The notes: generated by a model not told the origin, from the sequence alone. A DNA stretch of 64,000 nt from Neomesorhizobium sp963726065 (GCA_963726065.1 CAVSAU010000019.1:69881-133880); one strand, 5' to 3'. Shown: positions 18,844-28,515, counted from the stretch's first letter. Numbers and translations are program-made.

Positions 18844-21195
18844 ATGAACAATCATTCTTCGATCGACCTCAAAGCGGCCCGGATCAAGGGTGGCGTCGCC
18901 ACCGACCAGCGACATGATTCCGCGCACAAGCATGTCACCGGGCAGGCGGTGTATATCGACGACATGCCCGAGCCGGCGGGCACGCTGCATGGCTGCCTCG
19001 GCCTATCGACAGTGGCGCACGGCACCATCCGCGAGATCGACGTTTCGGCCGTGCGCAGCGCCCCGGGAGTGGTCGACGTGCTGCTCGCCAGCGACGTGCC
19101 GGGCGAGAACGACATCTCGCCGACCGGGCGCCATGACGAGCCGGTGCTTGCCGATGGCAAGGTGCAGTTTTATGGCCAGCCGATTTTTTGCGTGATTGCC
19201 GAGACGCGAGAGGCGGCGCGCCGGGCGACGCGGCTTGCCAAGATCAGTTACACCGAATTGCCGGCCATCATCGATATCGGCGAGCTTGATCCGGTCAGTT
19301 CGAAGCTGGTGACGCCGCCGCTGACGTTGAAGCGGGGCGACGCCAAGGCGGCAATCGCCGACGCACCACGGCGTCTCAAGGGCCAGATGCGGGTCGGCGG
19401 GCAGGAGCATTTTTATCTCGAGGGCCATATCGCGATGGCGATTCCTGGCGAGGACCAGGATGTCACCGTCTATTGCTCGACGCAGCACCCGAGCGAGGTG
19501 CAGCATATGGTCAGCCATGCGCTTGGCGTACCTTCGCATTCAGTGATGGTGGAAATCCGCCGCATGGGCGGCGGCTTCGGCGGCAAGGAAACCCAGGGCA
19601 ACCAATTTGCCGCGCTGGCGGCGATCGCCGCCAAGAAACACCACCGCGCCGTGAAAATCCGGCCGGATCGCGACGACGACATGACCGCCACCGGCAAGCG
19701 GCATGATTTCCTCATCGACTACGAGGTCGGTTTCGACGACGAAGGCAGGATTTTGGGCGTCGACTTCATGTTTGCGGCGCGCTGTGGTTTTTCGGCCGAT
19801 TTGTCGGGTCCGGTCACCGATCGCGCGCTGTTTCATTGCGACAACACCTATTTTTATCCCAATGTTCTGGCGCGTTCGGCGCCGCTCTACACCAACACGG
19901 TGTCGAACACCGCCTTCCGCGGCTTCGGCGGTCCGCAAGGCATGGTCGGCGCCGAACGGGTCATCGAGGAAGTCGCCTTCGCGGTTGACAAGGACCCGCT
20001 GGAAATCCGCAAGCTGAATTTCTACGGCACCAGCGACCGCAACGTGACGCCTTACCACCAGACGGTGGAGGACAATATCATCCACCGTGTCATCGCCGAA
20101 CTGGAGGAGAGCTGCGACTACGCTAGGCGGCGGCGGACCATCAACGCGTTCAATGCCAACAGCGACATCATCAAGCGCGGCCTTGCGCTGACGCCGGTCA
20201 AGTTCGGCATTTCGTTCACCGCCACGCATTACAACCAGGCCGGCGCGCTGGTGCACGTCTATACCGACGGTTCGGTGCACCTTAATCACGGCGGCACCGA
20301 GATGGGGCAGGGGCTGAACACCAAGGTCGCGCAGGTGGTGGCCGAGGAGTTCCAGATCGACCTCGATCAAGTGAAGATCACCGCGACGACGACCGGCAAG
20401 GTGCCGAACACATCGGCGACGGCCGCATCGTCAGGCACCGATCTCAATGGCATGGCGGCGCAGAACGGCGCCCGGCAGATCAAGGACAGGCTGATCGATT
20501 TCGCAGCCGAAAAGTACCAGGTGCCGCACGACCAGATCGTGTTTTTGCCCAACCGTGTACGCGTCGGCAACCAGGAGATCGCCTTCGCCGACCTGATCAA
20601 GCAGGCCTATATGGCCCGTATCCAGCTTTCGGCCGCCGGCTTCTACAAGACGCCCAAAATCCACTGGAACAGGGACAAGGGCGAAGGCCGGCCGTTCTAT
20701 TATTTCGCCTACGGCGCGTCTTGCTCGGAAGTATCGATCGATACGCTGACTGGCGAATATGTGGTCGAGCGCACCGACATATTGCACGAGACCGGCCGCT
20801 CGCTGAACCGCGCCCTCGACCTCGGCCAGATCGAAGGCGGCTTCATCCAGGGCATGGGCTGGCTGACAACCGAGGAATTGTGGTGGGATGACAAGGGACG
20901 CCTGCGCACCCATGCGCCGTCGACCTACAAGATCCCGCTGGCTTCCGACCGGCCGAAAATCTTCAATGTGGTGCTTGCCGACTGGCCGGAAGCGAATGAA
21001 CCGACGGTGCATCGCTCCAAGGCCGTCGGCGAGCCGCCTTTCCCGCTCGGCATGTCGGTGCTGCATGCGCTGTCCGATGCGGTGGCGAGTGTGGCCAACC
21101 ACAAGATCTGCCCGCGCCTCGACGCGCCGGCGACGCCCGAGCGGGTAGTGATGGCCGTGGAGAGGTTGAAGGCGGAAGCGCGCCGCCGCGCCTGA
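18844..21195 (+). CDS. xdhB: Xanthine dehydrogenase molybdopterin-binding large subunit
   Basis: 783-residue molybdenum-cofactor subunit. Family motifs in order are GQAVYIDDMPEP near the start, RRMGGGFGGKETQG, AFRGFGGPQGM, GGTEMGQGLNTKVAQ and the C-terminal VGEPPFPLG with the catalytic glutamate. The active site for purine hydroxylation lies here, fed electronically by XdhA. The length is standard for two-subunit XDH. No signal peptide is present, so the enzyme is cytoplasmic. Confidence 0.96.
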   Translation: MNNHSSIDLKAARIKGGVATDQRHDSAHKHVTGQAVYIDDMPEPAGTLHGCLGLSTVAHGTIREIDVSAVRSAPGVVDVLLASDVPGENDISPTGRHDEPVLADGKVQFYGQPIFCVIAETREAARRATRLAKISYTELPAIIDIGELDPVSSKLVTPPLTLKRGDAKAAIADAPRRLKGQMRVGGQEHFYLEGHIAMAIPGEDQDVTVYCSTQHPSEVQHMVSHALGVPSHSVMVEIRRMGGGFGGKETQGNQFAALAAIAAKKHHRAVKIRPDRDDDMTATGKRHDFLIDYEVGFDDEGRILGVDFMFAARCGFSADLSGPVTDRALFHCDNTYFYPNVLARSAPLYTNTVSNTAFRGFGGPQGMVGAERVIEEVAFAVDKDPLEIRKLNFYGTSDRNVTPYHQTVEDNIIHRVIAELEESCDYARRRRTINAFNANSDIIKRGLALTPVKFGISFTATHYNQAGALVHVYTDGSVHLNHGGTEMGQGLNTKVAQVVAEEFQIDLDQVKITATTTGKVPNTSATAASSGTDLNGMAAQNGARQIKDRLIDFAAEKYQVPHDQIVFLPNRVRVGNQEIAFADLIKQAYMARIQLSAAGFYKTPKIHWNRDKGEGRPFYYFAYGASCSEVSIDTLTGEYVVERTDILHETGRSLNRALDLGQIEGGFIQGMGWLTTEELWWDDKGRLRTHAPSTYKIPLASDRPKIFNVVLADWPEANEPTVHRSKAVGEPPFPLGMSVLHALSDAVASVANHKICPRLDAPATPERVVMAVERLKAEARRRA

Positions 21196-21256
21196 AACGG
21201 CCGCAAACGGGAAAATCGAGACGGAAACTGCTATATTCCCAGGTGGGAATGCGATC

Positions 21257-22162
21257 ATGACCACAAAACTGCAAAACCTCCGGACCTTTCTAGCCGCGCA
21301 CGGTCCCGTCGCGCTGGTTGAGGTTGCGGGAACAAAGGGCTCCACGCCGCGCGAAAAAGGGGCGTGGATGCTTGTGTCTTCCTCGGCGACCCATGGCACC
21401 ATCGGAGGCGGCCAGCTCGAATACATGGCGATTGACAAGGCCAGGCAGATGCTGGCCCCTTCGCTTCGCTCGAACGGGAAGAGCATCCACGCCACCATCG
21501 ACGTCCACGAGGTGTGTGCCACACTTGACGTGCCGCTCGGACCCGAGATCGGCCAGTGTTGCGGCGGGCGTGTCGAGGTGCTGATCCAACGAGCCGACGA
21601 GAAAGTCATCGCCAAACTGATCACCGCCGCGGAAGCGGAAGAAGAGCAGTCGCCACATCTCTATATCTTCGGCGGTGGCCATGTCGGCAAGGCGCTGGCC
21701 GAGACGGTGTCGCTGCTGCCGGTTCGTGCCGTCGTGGTCGAGACGCGCGCCGACGAACTGGAAGGCATTTCCGAGGCTGTCGGGACGCGACTTACCCCGG
21801 TGCCCGAGGAAGTGGTGCGGGAGGCGCCCGCCGGCTCTGCCTTTGCGGTGCTCACCCACGATCACGCGCTCGATTTCCTGATCGTGGCGGAAGCCTTGAA
21901 GCGGAGCGACACGGCCTATGTCGGCATGATCGGTTCGCGGACCAAGAAGGCAACGTTCAGGAGCTGGTTCCTGAAGACCGCGGGCGGCACAGAGCAGGAA
22001 TTTTCGCGTCTCGTCTCGCCTATCGGCGGCGAGGCGGTGAAGGACAAGCGGCCGCAAGTAATCGCCGCCGTTGCGGCAGCCGAGATAATCACGGCGCTGG
22101 TCCTCCACGCCGCGACGCCGCCGGGGCAGAGCCACCGGGAAGAGAGCTGCGCCGCGAACTGA
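21257..22162 (+). CDS. xdhC: Xanthine dehydrogenase accessory protein XdhC
   Basis: 301-residue chaperone that binds molybdenum cofactor, promotes its sulfuration and inserts it into XdhB. The N-terminal XdhC/CoxI domain has VEVAGTKGSTPREKGAWM and TIGGGQLEY. The C-terminal Rossmann domain begins LYIFGGGHVGKAL and contains YVGMIGSRTKK. It follows xdhB by 61 bases and probably belongs to the same operon. It ends against the convergent dps gene with no gap. Confidence 0.95.
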   Translation: MTTKLQNLRTFLAAHGPVALVEVAGTKGSTPREKGAWMLVSSSATHGTIGGGQLEYMAIDKARQMLAPSLRSNGKSIHATIDVHEVCATLDVPLGPEIGQCCGGRVEVLIQRADEKVIAKLITAAEAEEEQSPHLYIFGGGHVGKALAETVSLLPVRAVVVETRADELEGISEAVGTRLTPVPEEVVREAPAGSAFAVLTHDHALDFLIVAEALKRSDTAYVGMIGSRTKKATFRSWFLKTAGGTEQEFSRLVSPIGGEAVKDKRPQVIAAVAAAEIITALVLHAATPPGQSHREESCAAN

Positions 22163-22651
22163 TCACTCCTTTTCCTGGATGTGCGATTCCAGGAACCAGA
22201 GCGCCTTGTCGAGGGCGCGCGAATAAGCCGTAAAAATGTCTGCCGTATCTGCATCGCCCGCCTCGTCGGCCTCATCGATGGCGTGGCGCGCCAGCTTGGC
22301 GGTGGCCGCGTAGCGGTCGATCAGTGCGGCAAGGTGATCCTTGGATTTGGAGATGTCGGTCGGATAGGCCTGTAGCGGGCTTGCGGCGGCCACCGCCTGC
22401 GTCGTGCCCAGCGCCATGCCGCCCAGCTGCACTGCACGTTCGGCAATGGTGTCGACATGCGTGTCGAGTTCGGTGCGGAAACCGTCCAGCATTTCGTGGA
22501 GGGCGATGAAACTCGGCCCCTTGATGTTCCAATGCGCCTGCTTGGTGATCAGCGCCAGGTCGATCGCGTCGGCGAGACGGGCGTTGAGGAGTTCGATAGA
22601 AGCTTTCCGAGCGTTGGACTTCAGATCGTTCTTGGTGTCGTGCAGGCGCAT
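22163..22651 (-). CDS. dps: Dps-family DNA-binding ferritin-like protein
   Basis: 162 residues from MRLHDTKNDLKSNAR, chosen because GAAGGAGAG lies directly upstream; the longer frame to 22690 has no such site. The ferroxidase-region residues are in AHWNIKGPSFIALHEMLDGF with D and E further on, as in Dps dodecamers that store iron and protect DNA from peroxide. It is convergent with xdhC and sits between two parts of the purine cluster without an obvious metabolic link. Confidence 0.93.
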   Translation of the reverse strand: MRLHDTKNDLKSNARKASIELLNARLADAIDLALITKQAHWNIKGPSFIALHEMLDGFRTELDTHVDTIAERAVQLGGMALGTTQAVAAASPLQAYPTDISKSKDHLAALIDRYAATAKLARHAIDEADEAGDADTADIFTAYSRALDKALWFLESHIQEKE

Positions 22652-22746
22652 GATGAACTCTCCTTCGCAGACTGGCCCCCTTGCAACCATTTAGGTGCGA
22701 GGGTCGCCGACGAAAGGCGGCTGCGTCAAATTTGCACTGCCTGAAC

Positions 22747-23667
22747 CTACCGTCCGGCCAGCAGATCCTTGATCAGCCGCTGGCATCGCTCCGCCATGAA
22801 ATCGAGCAGCAGCCGGACCTTCGGGTCCTGGAACTTCTTGTGCGGGTAGACCGCGGCGAACTGCACCGGCGTCGGCGGGGTGGCGGGAAGAATGACCTTC
22901 AGGCGCTGGTCGCGAATGAACGGTTCGACCTCAAAACGCGGCTTGTTGATGATTCCGCGGCCGGCAAGCGCCCAGCCGGTGAGGACATCACCGTCGTCGC
23001 TGTCAAATGGTCCGTGCACTTCGAACTTCATCGGGCCGGCCGGGGTGTTAAGGGTCCAGTAAAATTCCTTGGACCCGGGAAAGCGCAGCATCAGGCAATC
23101 GTGCTTCTTTGAAATCAGGTCATTGGGATCGGATGGTTCTCCGCGCGTTTCCAGATATTTCGGCGAAGCAACCAGCACCCGCTCGCATTCCATGATGCCA
23201 CGCATGCGCAGGCTGGAATCCTCAAGCAGGCCAAGCCGGAAGGCGACATCGATGCCCTCCTTCATGATATCGACATTGTGGTCGGAAAGCCGCAGCCTGA
23301 CTTCTATGTCGGGGTACTTGTCGTGGAAATCCGGGATACCGGAGGCGATCAACCGGCGGCCGAGGCCAAGCGGCGCAGTGACGCGGATCGACCCGCGCGG
23401 CTGGCCGGAGAGCGCGCTGACAGCGGCTTCGGCCTCGACGATTGCCTCCAGCACCTGCTTGGCGCCAGTGTAGAACACCGTCCCTTGCTCGGTCGGCATC
23501 AACTGCCTGGTGGTGCGGTTGAACAGACGCACGCCGAGGTGCTTCTCCAGTTCCTTGATGCGGTTTGAAGCGACTGCCGGCGAAATGCGCATGTCGCGGC
23601 CGGCGGCTGAGAGATTGCCGAGTTCGACGACGCGGACGAAGACGGCGATGTTGTCGAGATAAGCCAT
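22747..23667 (-). CDS. LysR-family transcriptional regulator
   Basis: 306 residues. The N-terminal winged helix-turn-helix has LGNLSAAGRDMRISPAVASNRIKELEKHLG and NRTTRQLMPTEQG. The rest is the periplasmic-binding-like effector domain. It is divergent from puuD (159 bases apart), the usual arrangement for a LysR activator of its neighbour, so purine or urate-linked control is likely but inferred. The intergenic region shares a 12-base motif with the puuE/uraH promoter region. Confidence 0.92.
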   Translation of the reverse strand: MAYLDNIAVFVRVVELGNLSAAGRDMRISPAVASNRIKELEKHLGVRLFNRTTRQLMPTEQGTVFYTGAKQVLEAIVEAEAAVSALSGQPRGSIRVTAPLGLGRRLIASGIPDFHDKYPDIEVRLRLSDHNVDIMKEGIDVAFRLGLLEDSSLRMRGIMECERVLVASPKYLETRGEPSDPNDLISKKHDCLMLRFPGSKEFYWTLNTPAGPMKFEVHGPFDSDDGDVLTGWALAGRGIINKPRFEVEPFIRDQRLKVILPATPPTPVQFAAVYPHKKFQDPKVRLLLDFMAERCQRLIKDLLAGR

Positions 23668-23728
23668 GCGTACCCGGGGTTGCGTAGGCGGCGTTCAGCC
23701 AGGATGATGAGGCAGTATTTTCCATTTT

Positions 23729-23740
23729 TTTTTGAAAGTC
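23729..23740. promoter_or_regulatory. Second copy of motif TTTTTGAAAGTC, between the LysR gene and puuD
   Basis: Exact 12-base match to 16888-16899, also in a divergent purine-pathway promoter region and in the same orientation. The T-run lowers its specificity. Confidence 0.35.
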
Positions 23741-23826
23741 ATCGTGTACGTCTCCTCTTTCCGTTCAGGCTGCAAACCGCAACAATCGAAACCCGAATTC
23801 AAGCGCCGGTCGGGACGGAGGCAGCC

Positions 23827-25044
23827 ATGAACGATTTTGCGATTTTCTGGGATTGGCTGAGCTTCGGCGTACGCTGGCTGCACGTCATTACCGGAATCGC
23901 CTGGATCGGCTCATCCTTCTATTTCGTGGCGCTCGACCTCGGCCTGCGCCAGCGTCCCGGCCTGCCTGCCGGCGCCCATGGCGAGGAATGGCAGGTGCAT
24001 GGCGGGGGTTTTTACCACATCCAGAAATATCTGGTGGCTCCAGCGGAAATGCCGGAGCACCTGACCTGGTTCAAATGGGAATCCTACGCTACCTGGATGA
24101 GCGGTTTCGTGCTGCTCGCGATCGTCTATTACGCCGGCGCCGACCTCTACCTGATCGATCCGAACGTGCTCGACGTCTCAGCCCCGGTGGCGATCCTGAT
24201 TTCGCTGGCCTCGCTCGGCCTCGGCTGGCTGCTTTACGACCTGTTGTGCAAATCGCCGCTCGGCAACAACGACACGCTGCTGATGCTGGTGCTCTACGCC
24301 ATCGTGGTGTTCATGGCCTGGGGATACACGCAGCTTTTCACCGGTCGCGCAGCGTTCCTGCACCTTGGCGCCTTCACCGCCACCATCATGTCGGCGAATG
24401 TGTTCCTGATCATCATTCCCAACCAGAAGATCGTCGTCGCCGACCTCATCGCCGGCCGCAAACCCGATCCGAAATACGGCAAAATCGCCAAGACGCGCTC
24501 GACGCACAACAACTACCTGACACTGCCGGTGTTGTTCCTCATGTTGTCGAACCACTATCCACTGGCGTTCGGCACCCAGTTCAACTGGATGATCGCGTCG
24601 CTGGTGTTCATCATCGGCGTTCTGATCCGCCACTATTTCAACACCATGCATGCCCGCAAAGGCAATCCGACCTGGACATGGCTCGCCGCCGGCATCCTGT
24701 TCATCGTCATCATGTGGCTGTCGACCGTGCCGAAGATATTGACCGGCGAACCGAAAGTGTCGGCAGCGAACGAGGCGTTTATCGCCTCGACGCATTTTCC
24801 GGCCGTGCGCGACACCGTGCTTGGCCGCTGCGCGATGTGCCATGCCGCCGAGCCCGGCTGGGAGGGCATCCATCATGCGCCGAAAGGCGTGATCCTGGAG
24901 ACGGACGCCGCGATTGCCGAACATGCGCGCGAAATCTATCTGCAGGCCGGACGCAGCCATGCCATGCCGCCCGGAAACGTGACCGGGGTGACGCCGGAAG
25001 AGCGGCAATTGCTTGCCACGTGGTTTGAAGAAGCGCGGAAATAG
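23827..25044 (+). CDS. puuD: Membrane-bound urate oxidase/hydroxylase PuuD with C-terminal cytochrome c domain
   Basis: 405 residues from ATG 23827, with GGAGG eight bases upstream. The N-terminal ~300 residues form a multi-helix membrane domain (FGVRWLHVITGIAWIGSSFYF, then about seven further hydrophobic stretches). The C-terminal domain binds haem c through CAMCH (residues 335-339), with a distal Met in HAMPPGNVTG. Family knowledge: PuuD oxidises urate to 5-hydroxyisourate and passes electrons to the respiratory chain, unlike cofactor-free uricase. It is divergent from the LysR gene and 14 bases ahead of guaD. Confidence 0.95.
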   Translation: MNDFAIFWDWLSFGVRWLHVITGIAWIGSSFYFVALDLGLRQRPGLPAGAHGEEWQVHGGGFYHIQKYLVAPAEMPEHLTWFKWESYATWMSGFVLLAIVYYAGADLYLIDPNVLDVSAPVAILISLASLGLGWLLYDLLCKSPLGNNDTLLMLVLYAIVVFMAWGYTQLFTGRAAFLHLGAFTATIMSANVFLIIIPNQKIVVADLIAGRKPDPKYGKIAKTRSTHNNYLTLPVLFLMLSNHYPLAFGTQFNWMIASLVFIIGVLIRHYFNTMHARKGNPTWTWLAAGILFIVIMWLSTVPKILTGEPKVSAANEAFIASTHFPAVRDTVLGRCAMCHAAEPGWEGIHHAPKGVILETDAAIAEHAREIYLQAGRSHAMPPGNVTGVTPEERQLLATWFEEARK

Positions 25045-25058
25045 GCCGGAGCAGTCAA

Positions 25059-26384
25059 ATGACAGATACTTTGCTCAGGGGCCGGACCCTGACATTCCTG
25101 CGCTGGCCTGACGGCGTCGACGACCATGCCGCCTATGCCTATGAAGAAGATGGTGGGTTGCTGATCCGCGGCGGCAGGATTGTTGCCGCGGGCAACTATG
25201 CGGATGTGGCGCGGCAAGCCGGCGAAGGTGTTCAAAAAGTCGATCACCGGCCGCATCTGCTGTTGCCGGGCTTCATCGACGCGCATGTGCATTTTCCGCA
25301 GATGCAGGTGATCGCTTCCTATGGCGCTGAACTGCTCGATTGGCTGAACACCTATACGTTTCCGGAAGAGACGAAATTTGCCAACACGCAGCACGGCCGC
25401 CGCATCGCCAGGCTGTTCCTTGACGAGATGGTGCGACACGGCACCACCACCGTGGCGGCCTATTGTTCGGTGCACAAGGAATCGGCCGAGGCATTCTTCG
25501 CCGAATCGCATGGCCGCAACATGCTCAACATCGCCGGCAAGGTGATGATGGACCGCAACGCCCCGGAGGGCGTTCTCGACACGCCGCAGTCGGGTTATGA
25601 CGACACCAAGGCGCTGATCCAGGAATGGCACGGCAAGGGTCGCCAGCATTACGCGCTGACGCCGCGCTTTGCCATCACCTCCTCGCCGGAGCAGATGGAG
25701 ATGGCCAGTGCGCTGATGCGCGAATTTCCCAACCTGCACATGCAGACGCATCTCTCGGAGAACGACAAGGAGATCGCCTTCACCCAGGAGCTTTATCCAT
25801 GGTCGCGCGACTATACGGATATCTACGAGCACTATGGGTTGCTGGGCGGGAAAGCACTGCTCGGACACTGCATCCATCTTTCCGAGCGCGAAGCCGATGC
25901 GTTGTCTGAAAGCGGTTCGGTGGCGGTGTTCTGCCCGACTTCGAATCTGTTTCTCGGTTCGGGCCTTTTCGACTACCAGCGTTACCGGACGCGGCAAAAA
26001 CCGTTGCGCATCGCTGCGGCGACGGATGTCGGCGGCGGCACCAACTATTCGATGCTGCGAACGATGGACGAAGGCTACAAGGTGATCGCGCTCAAAGGCG
26101 AAAAGCTCAACCCTTTCGCCTCGTTCTGGCAGATGACCCGCGGCAACGCCGAAGCGCTTTCGGTAGACGACAAGGTCGGCACGCTGGATGCCGGAACGGA
26201 CGCCGATATCGTCGTGCTGGACAGCAAGGCCACGCCGGGCATGCGGCTCCGGATGGAAACCGTTAAGACGCTGGCAGAGGAACTCTTCCTGCTGCAGACG
26301 CTGGGCGACGATCGGGCCGTCAGGGAAGTCTACGTTGCTGGCAAACCCGCCAAGAGTGTCATGGCGACAACCGGCGGCGGCTGA
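25059..26384 (+). CDS. guaD: Guanine deaminase (amidohydrolase superfamily)
   Basis: 441-residue zinc enzyme converting guanine to xanthine for XDH. Motifs are the metal site LPGFIDAHVHFPQMQ, the guanine-deaminase segment EETKFANTQHGRR, the second metal His in MQTHLSEND, and LGHCIHLSE and AAATDVGGGTNYSML later in the barrel. Downstream of puuD by 14 bases, it is probably the second gene of that operon. Confidence 0.95.
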   Translation: MTDTLLRGRTLTFLRWPDGVDDHAAYAYEEDGGLLIRGGRIVAAGNYADVARQAGEGVQKVDHRPHLLLPGFIDAHVHFPQMQVIASYGAELLDWLNTYTFPEETKFANTQHGRRIARLFLDEMVRHGTTTVAAYCSVHKESAEAFFAESHGRNMLNIAGKVMMDRNAPEGVLDTPQSGYDDTKALIQEWHGKGRQHYALTPRFAITSSPEQMEMASALMREFPNLHMQTHLSENDKEIAFTQELYPWSRDYTDIYEHYGLLGGKALLGHCIHLSEREADALSESGSVAVFCPTSNLFLGSGLFDYQRYRTRQKPLRIAAATDVGGGTNYSMLRTMDEGYKVIALKGEKLNPFASFWQMTRGNAEALSVDDKVGTLDAGTDADIVVLDSKATPGMRLRMETVKTLAEELFLLQTLGDDRAVREVYVAGKPAKSVMATTGGG

Positions 26385-26462
26385 TCCGCCTTTGGTGTTG
26401 TCATGGTGTTGGCAGCGGGCCGGCTTTATGCGAAGCAGCGTTCCTACCTGGAGGGGTAAAAA

Positions 26463-26960
26463 ATGGCTACCGCTGACGACATCGCCGGAATTATCGCGCA
26501 GGAAACAGCCCTGGTGTTCGATCATTTCGACGAAGAGCGGGCTTTTGCAATCGGTTCGGCGCTGCGCGAGCGTGCGCTGAAAGACAAGCTGCCGGTCATC
26601 ATTGACATCCAGCTCTGGGACCGGCCGCTGTTTTATGCCGCTCTTCCAGGCTCGACCGGCTCCAATGCCGACTGGGCGCGGCGCAAGCGCAATGTCGTGA
26701 AGATGTTCCACAAGAGCACCTATCGCATGGGGCTGGAACAAGGACGGGAGGACAAGACGTTCCCGCCTGGACATGGACTCGACCCGTCGGAATTCGTGCT
26801 GGCAGGCGGTGGTTTTCCGGTCAGCGTGAAGGGCGTCGGCGCGGTCGGCGTCATTGCGGTTTCCGGCCTGCCACAGCGGCAAGACCACGAGATCATCGTG
26901 GCGGTGCTTGCCGAACATCTGGGGCTGGACGCCGGGAAGCTGGCGTTGGAGGCCGAATGA
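26463..26960 (+). CDS. UPF0303 / GlcG-HbpS-like (DUF336) protein
   Basis: 165-residue protein of the haem-degrading-domain (DUF336, UPF0303) family. It is preceded by GGAGGGG. Visible conserved parts are IDIQLWDRPLFYAALPG, KMFHKSTYRMG and the glycine-rich AGGGFPVSVKGVGAVGVIAVSG, the family's ligand-binding loop. No signal peptide is present. Relatives often sit beside catabolic operons with unknown role. Here it lies between guaD and the glycerate kinase gene and overlaps the latter's start by 4 bases (ATGA), implying co-translation. Confidence 0.85.
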   Translation: MATADDIAGIIAQETALVFDHFDEERAFAIGSALRERALKDKLPVIIDIQLWDRPLFYAALPGSTGSNADWARRKRNVVKMFHKSTYRMGLEQGREDKTFPPGHGLDPSEFVLAGGGFPVSVKGVGAVGVIAVSGLPQRQDHEIIVAVLAEHLGLDAGKLALEAE

Positions 26961-28219
26961 CACTCGACTCGAAATCCTTCCTCACATCCATCTTTAACGC
27001 CGCCGTTGCGGCGGCCGATCCCGACCGAACGATCCGCAATCACCTGCCGGCAAAGCCGAAGGGGCGCACGATCGTCATCGGCGCTGGCAAGGGCTCGGCG
27101 CAGATGGCGGCAGCACTCGAGAAGGCCTGGGACGGACCGATCGAGGGCGTCGTCGTGACACGCTATGGCTACGCCGCCAAATGTGAGCGGATCGAGGTGA
27201 TCGAGGCCGCGCACCCGGTGCCGGACGAAGCCGGACTGGCTGCCGCGAAACGGTTGCTCGAGACGGTACGGGGGCTGACGGCGGACGACCTGGTGATCGC
27301 ACTGATTTCGGGTGGCGGCTCAGCGCTTTTGCCGTCGCCGGCCGGCGATCTGACCCTGTCGGATGAGATAGCCGTCAACGAGGCGCTGCTGGCTTCCGGT
27401 GCGCCTATTGCCGTGATGAACGCGGTACGCAAGCACGTTTCCACGATCAAGGGCGGCCGCCTTGCCGCCGCGGCCCACCCGGCGAAACTGGTCTCGCTGG
27501 TGGTGTCGGATATTCCGGGCGACAACCCGGCGCTGGTGGCTTCCGGCCCGACGGTGCCGGACCGGAGCACCCGCCAGGACGTACTCGGCGTCGTTTCCCC
27601 CTATGGGATGAAATTGCCGGCTGCGGTGATGGCGCATCTGAATTCGCCGGCCGCCGACGCGCCATTGCCTGGGGACATGGTTTTCGCCGGCAACGAGGTG
27701 CACCTCATTGCCTCGGCCGCGGTGTCGCTTGAAGCGGCGGCTGCGCAAGCCGCCGCGCAAGGAATCCCGGCGATCATTCTTTCCGATTCCATCGAAGGCG
27801 AGGCGCGTGACGTCGGTTTCGTACATGCGGCAATCGCGCGCGAGGTCGCGACGCGCAACCGTCCGTTCAGCAAGCCGGTGCTGATCCTTTCCGGCGGCGA
27901 GACTACCGTTACCTTGCGGGCAAAGGGCAAAGGCGGCCGCAACAGCGAATTTCTGCTGGCCTTCGCCATCGGCATCGATGGCGTTGAAGGCATCGATGCG
28001 CTCGCCGCCGACACGGACGGCATCGACGGTTCGGAAAACAACGCCGGCGCCTTCGCGGACGGGACGACGGTGGCGCGCATGCGCGCAGCCGGTATCGACG
28101 CCAAGGCCATGCTTGCCGGCAACAACGCCTGGACGGCGTTCAACGCCGTGGACGGCCTGTTCGTGCCAGGTCCGACCGGAACGAACGTGAACGATTTGAG
28201 GGCGATCCTGATCCGGTAG
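26957..28219 (+). CDS. Glycerate 2-kinase (MOFRL family; formerly hydroxypyruvate reductase TtuD)
   Basis: 420 residues. The N-terminal glycerate-kinase domain shows GAGKGSAQMA and LVIALISGGGSALLPSP. The C-terminal MOFRL motif region has LILSGGETTVTL and KGGRNSEFLLAFAI, and ends in TDGIDGSENNAG and GPTGTNVNDLRAIL. It phosphorylates D-glycerate to 2-phosphoglycerate. In this cluster it could assimilate glyoxylate released by AllA through tartronate semialdehyde, although the carboligase and reductase genes are not in the window. Confidence 0.92.
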   Translation: MTLDSKSFLTSIFNAAVAAADPDRTIRNHLPAKPKGRTIVIGAGKGSAQMAAALEKAWDGPIEGVVVTRYGYAAKCERIEVIEAAHPVPDEAGLAAAKRLLETVRGLTADDLVIALISGGGSALLPSPAGDLTLSDEIAVNEALLASGAPIAVMNAVRKHVSTIKGGRLAAAAHPAKLVSLVVSDIPGDNPALVASGPTVPDRSTRQDVLGVVSPYGMKLPAAVMAHLNSPAADAPLPGDMVFAGNEVHLIASAAVSLEAAAAQAAAQGIPAIILSDSIEGEARDVGFVHAAIAREVATRNRPFSKPVLILSGGETTVTLRAKGKGGRNSEFLLAFAIGIDGVEGIDALAADTDGIDGSENNAGAFADGTTVARMRAAGIDAKAMLAGNNAWTAFNAVDGLFVPGPTGTNVNDLRAILIR

Positions 28220-28399
28220 ACCGCAGCATTCTTTCCCTTGGACGAAAACAGCCCGTGAAGGGCGGGGAGAGGAGGGCGGCGGAGTTGCGCCGTCTCCCCT
28301 TAGGCAACTTCATCATGCAAGCCTCCACTTTCCATCAGCACGAGCCTCTCCGTTGCCACGCCCGGAAAAATCCGTCTGGCTATTGAGGCTTTCCTGTCG

Positions 28400-28448
28400 C
28401 CCACGACCCGCTTTCTCGACCTTGCTTCGCCAGTCGAGGCGTCGTGGG
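28400..28448. repeat. Two-tier stem-loop in the 28.2-28.9 kb gap
   Basis: Outer arms CCCACGAC (28400-28407) and GTCGTGGG (28441-28448) pair perfectly. Inner arms CTCGAC (28415-28420) and GTCGAG (28433-28438) pair within them. No T-run follows. Confidence 0.5.
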
Positions 28449-28461
28449 TAAGTGGGAAGCC

Positions 28462-28515
28462 GCGCCTGGGACCAGAGCCGTTTTAAATTTATACGAGGCC
28501 CGCTCTCCCAGGCGC
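28462..28515. repeat. 10-bp perfect inverted repeat around an AT-rich loop
   Basis: GCGCCTGGGA (28462-28471) pairs with TCCCAGGCGC (28506-28515). The 34-base loop holds the only strongly AT-rich stretch nearby (TTTTAAATTTATAC). Function unknown. Confidence 0.5.

Noticed and set aside
24936..26963. 675-codon minus-strand open frame
   Set aside because: Antisense across guaD and the UPF0303 gene. Composition is that of a shadow frame.
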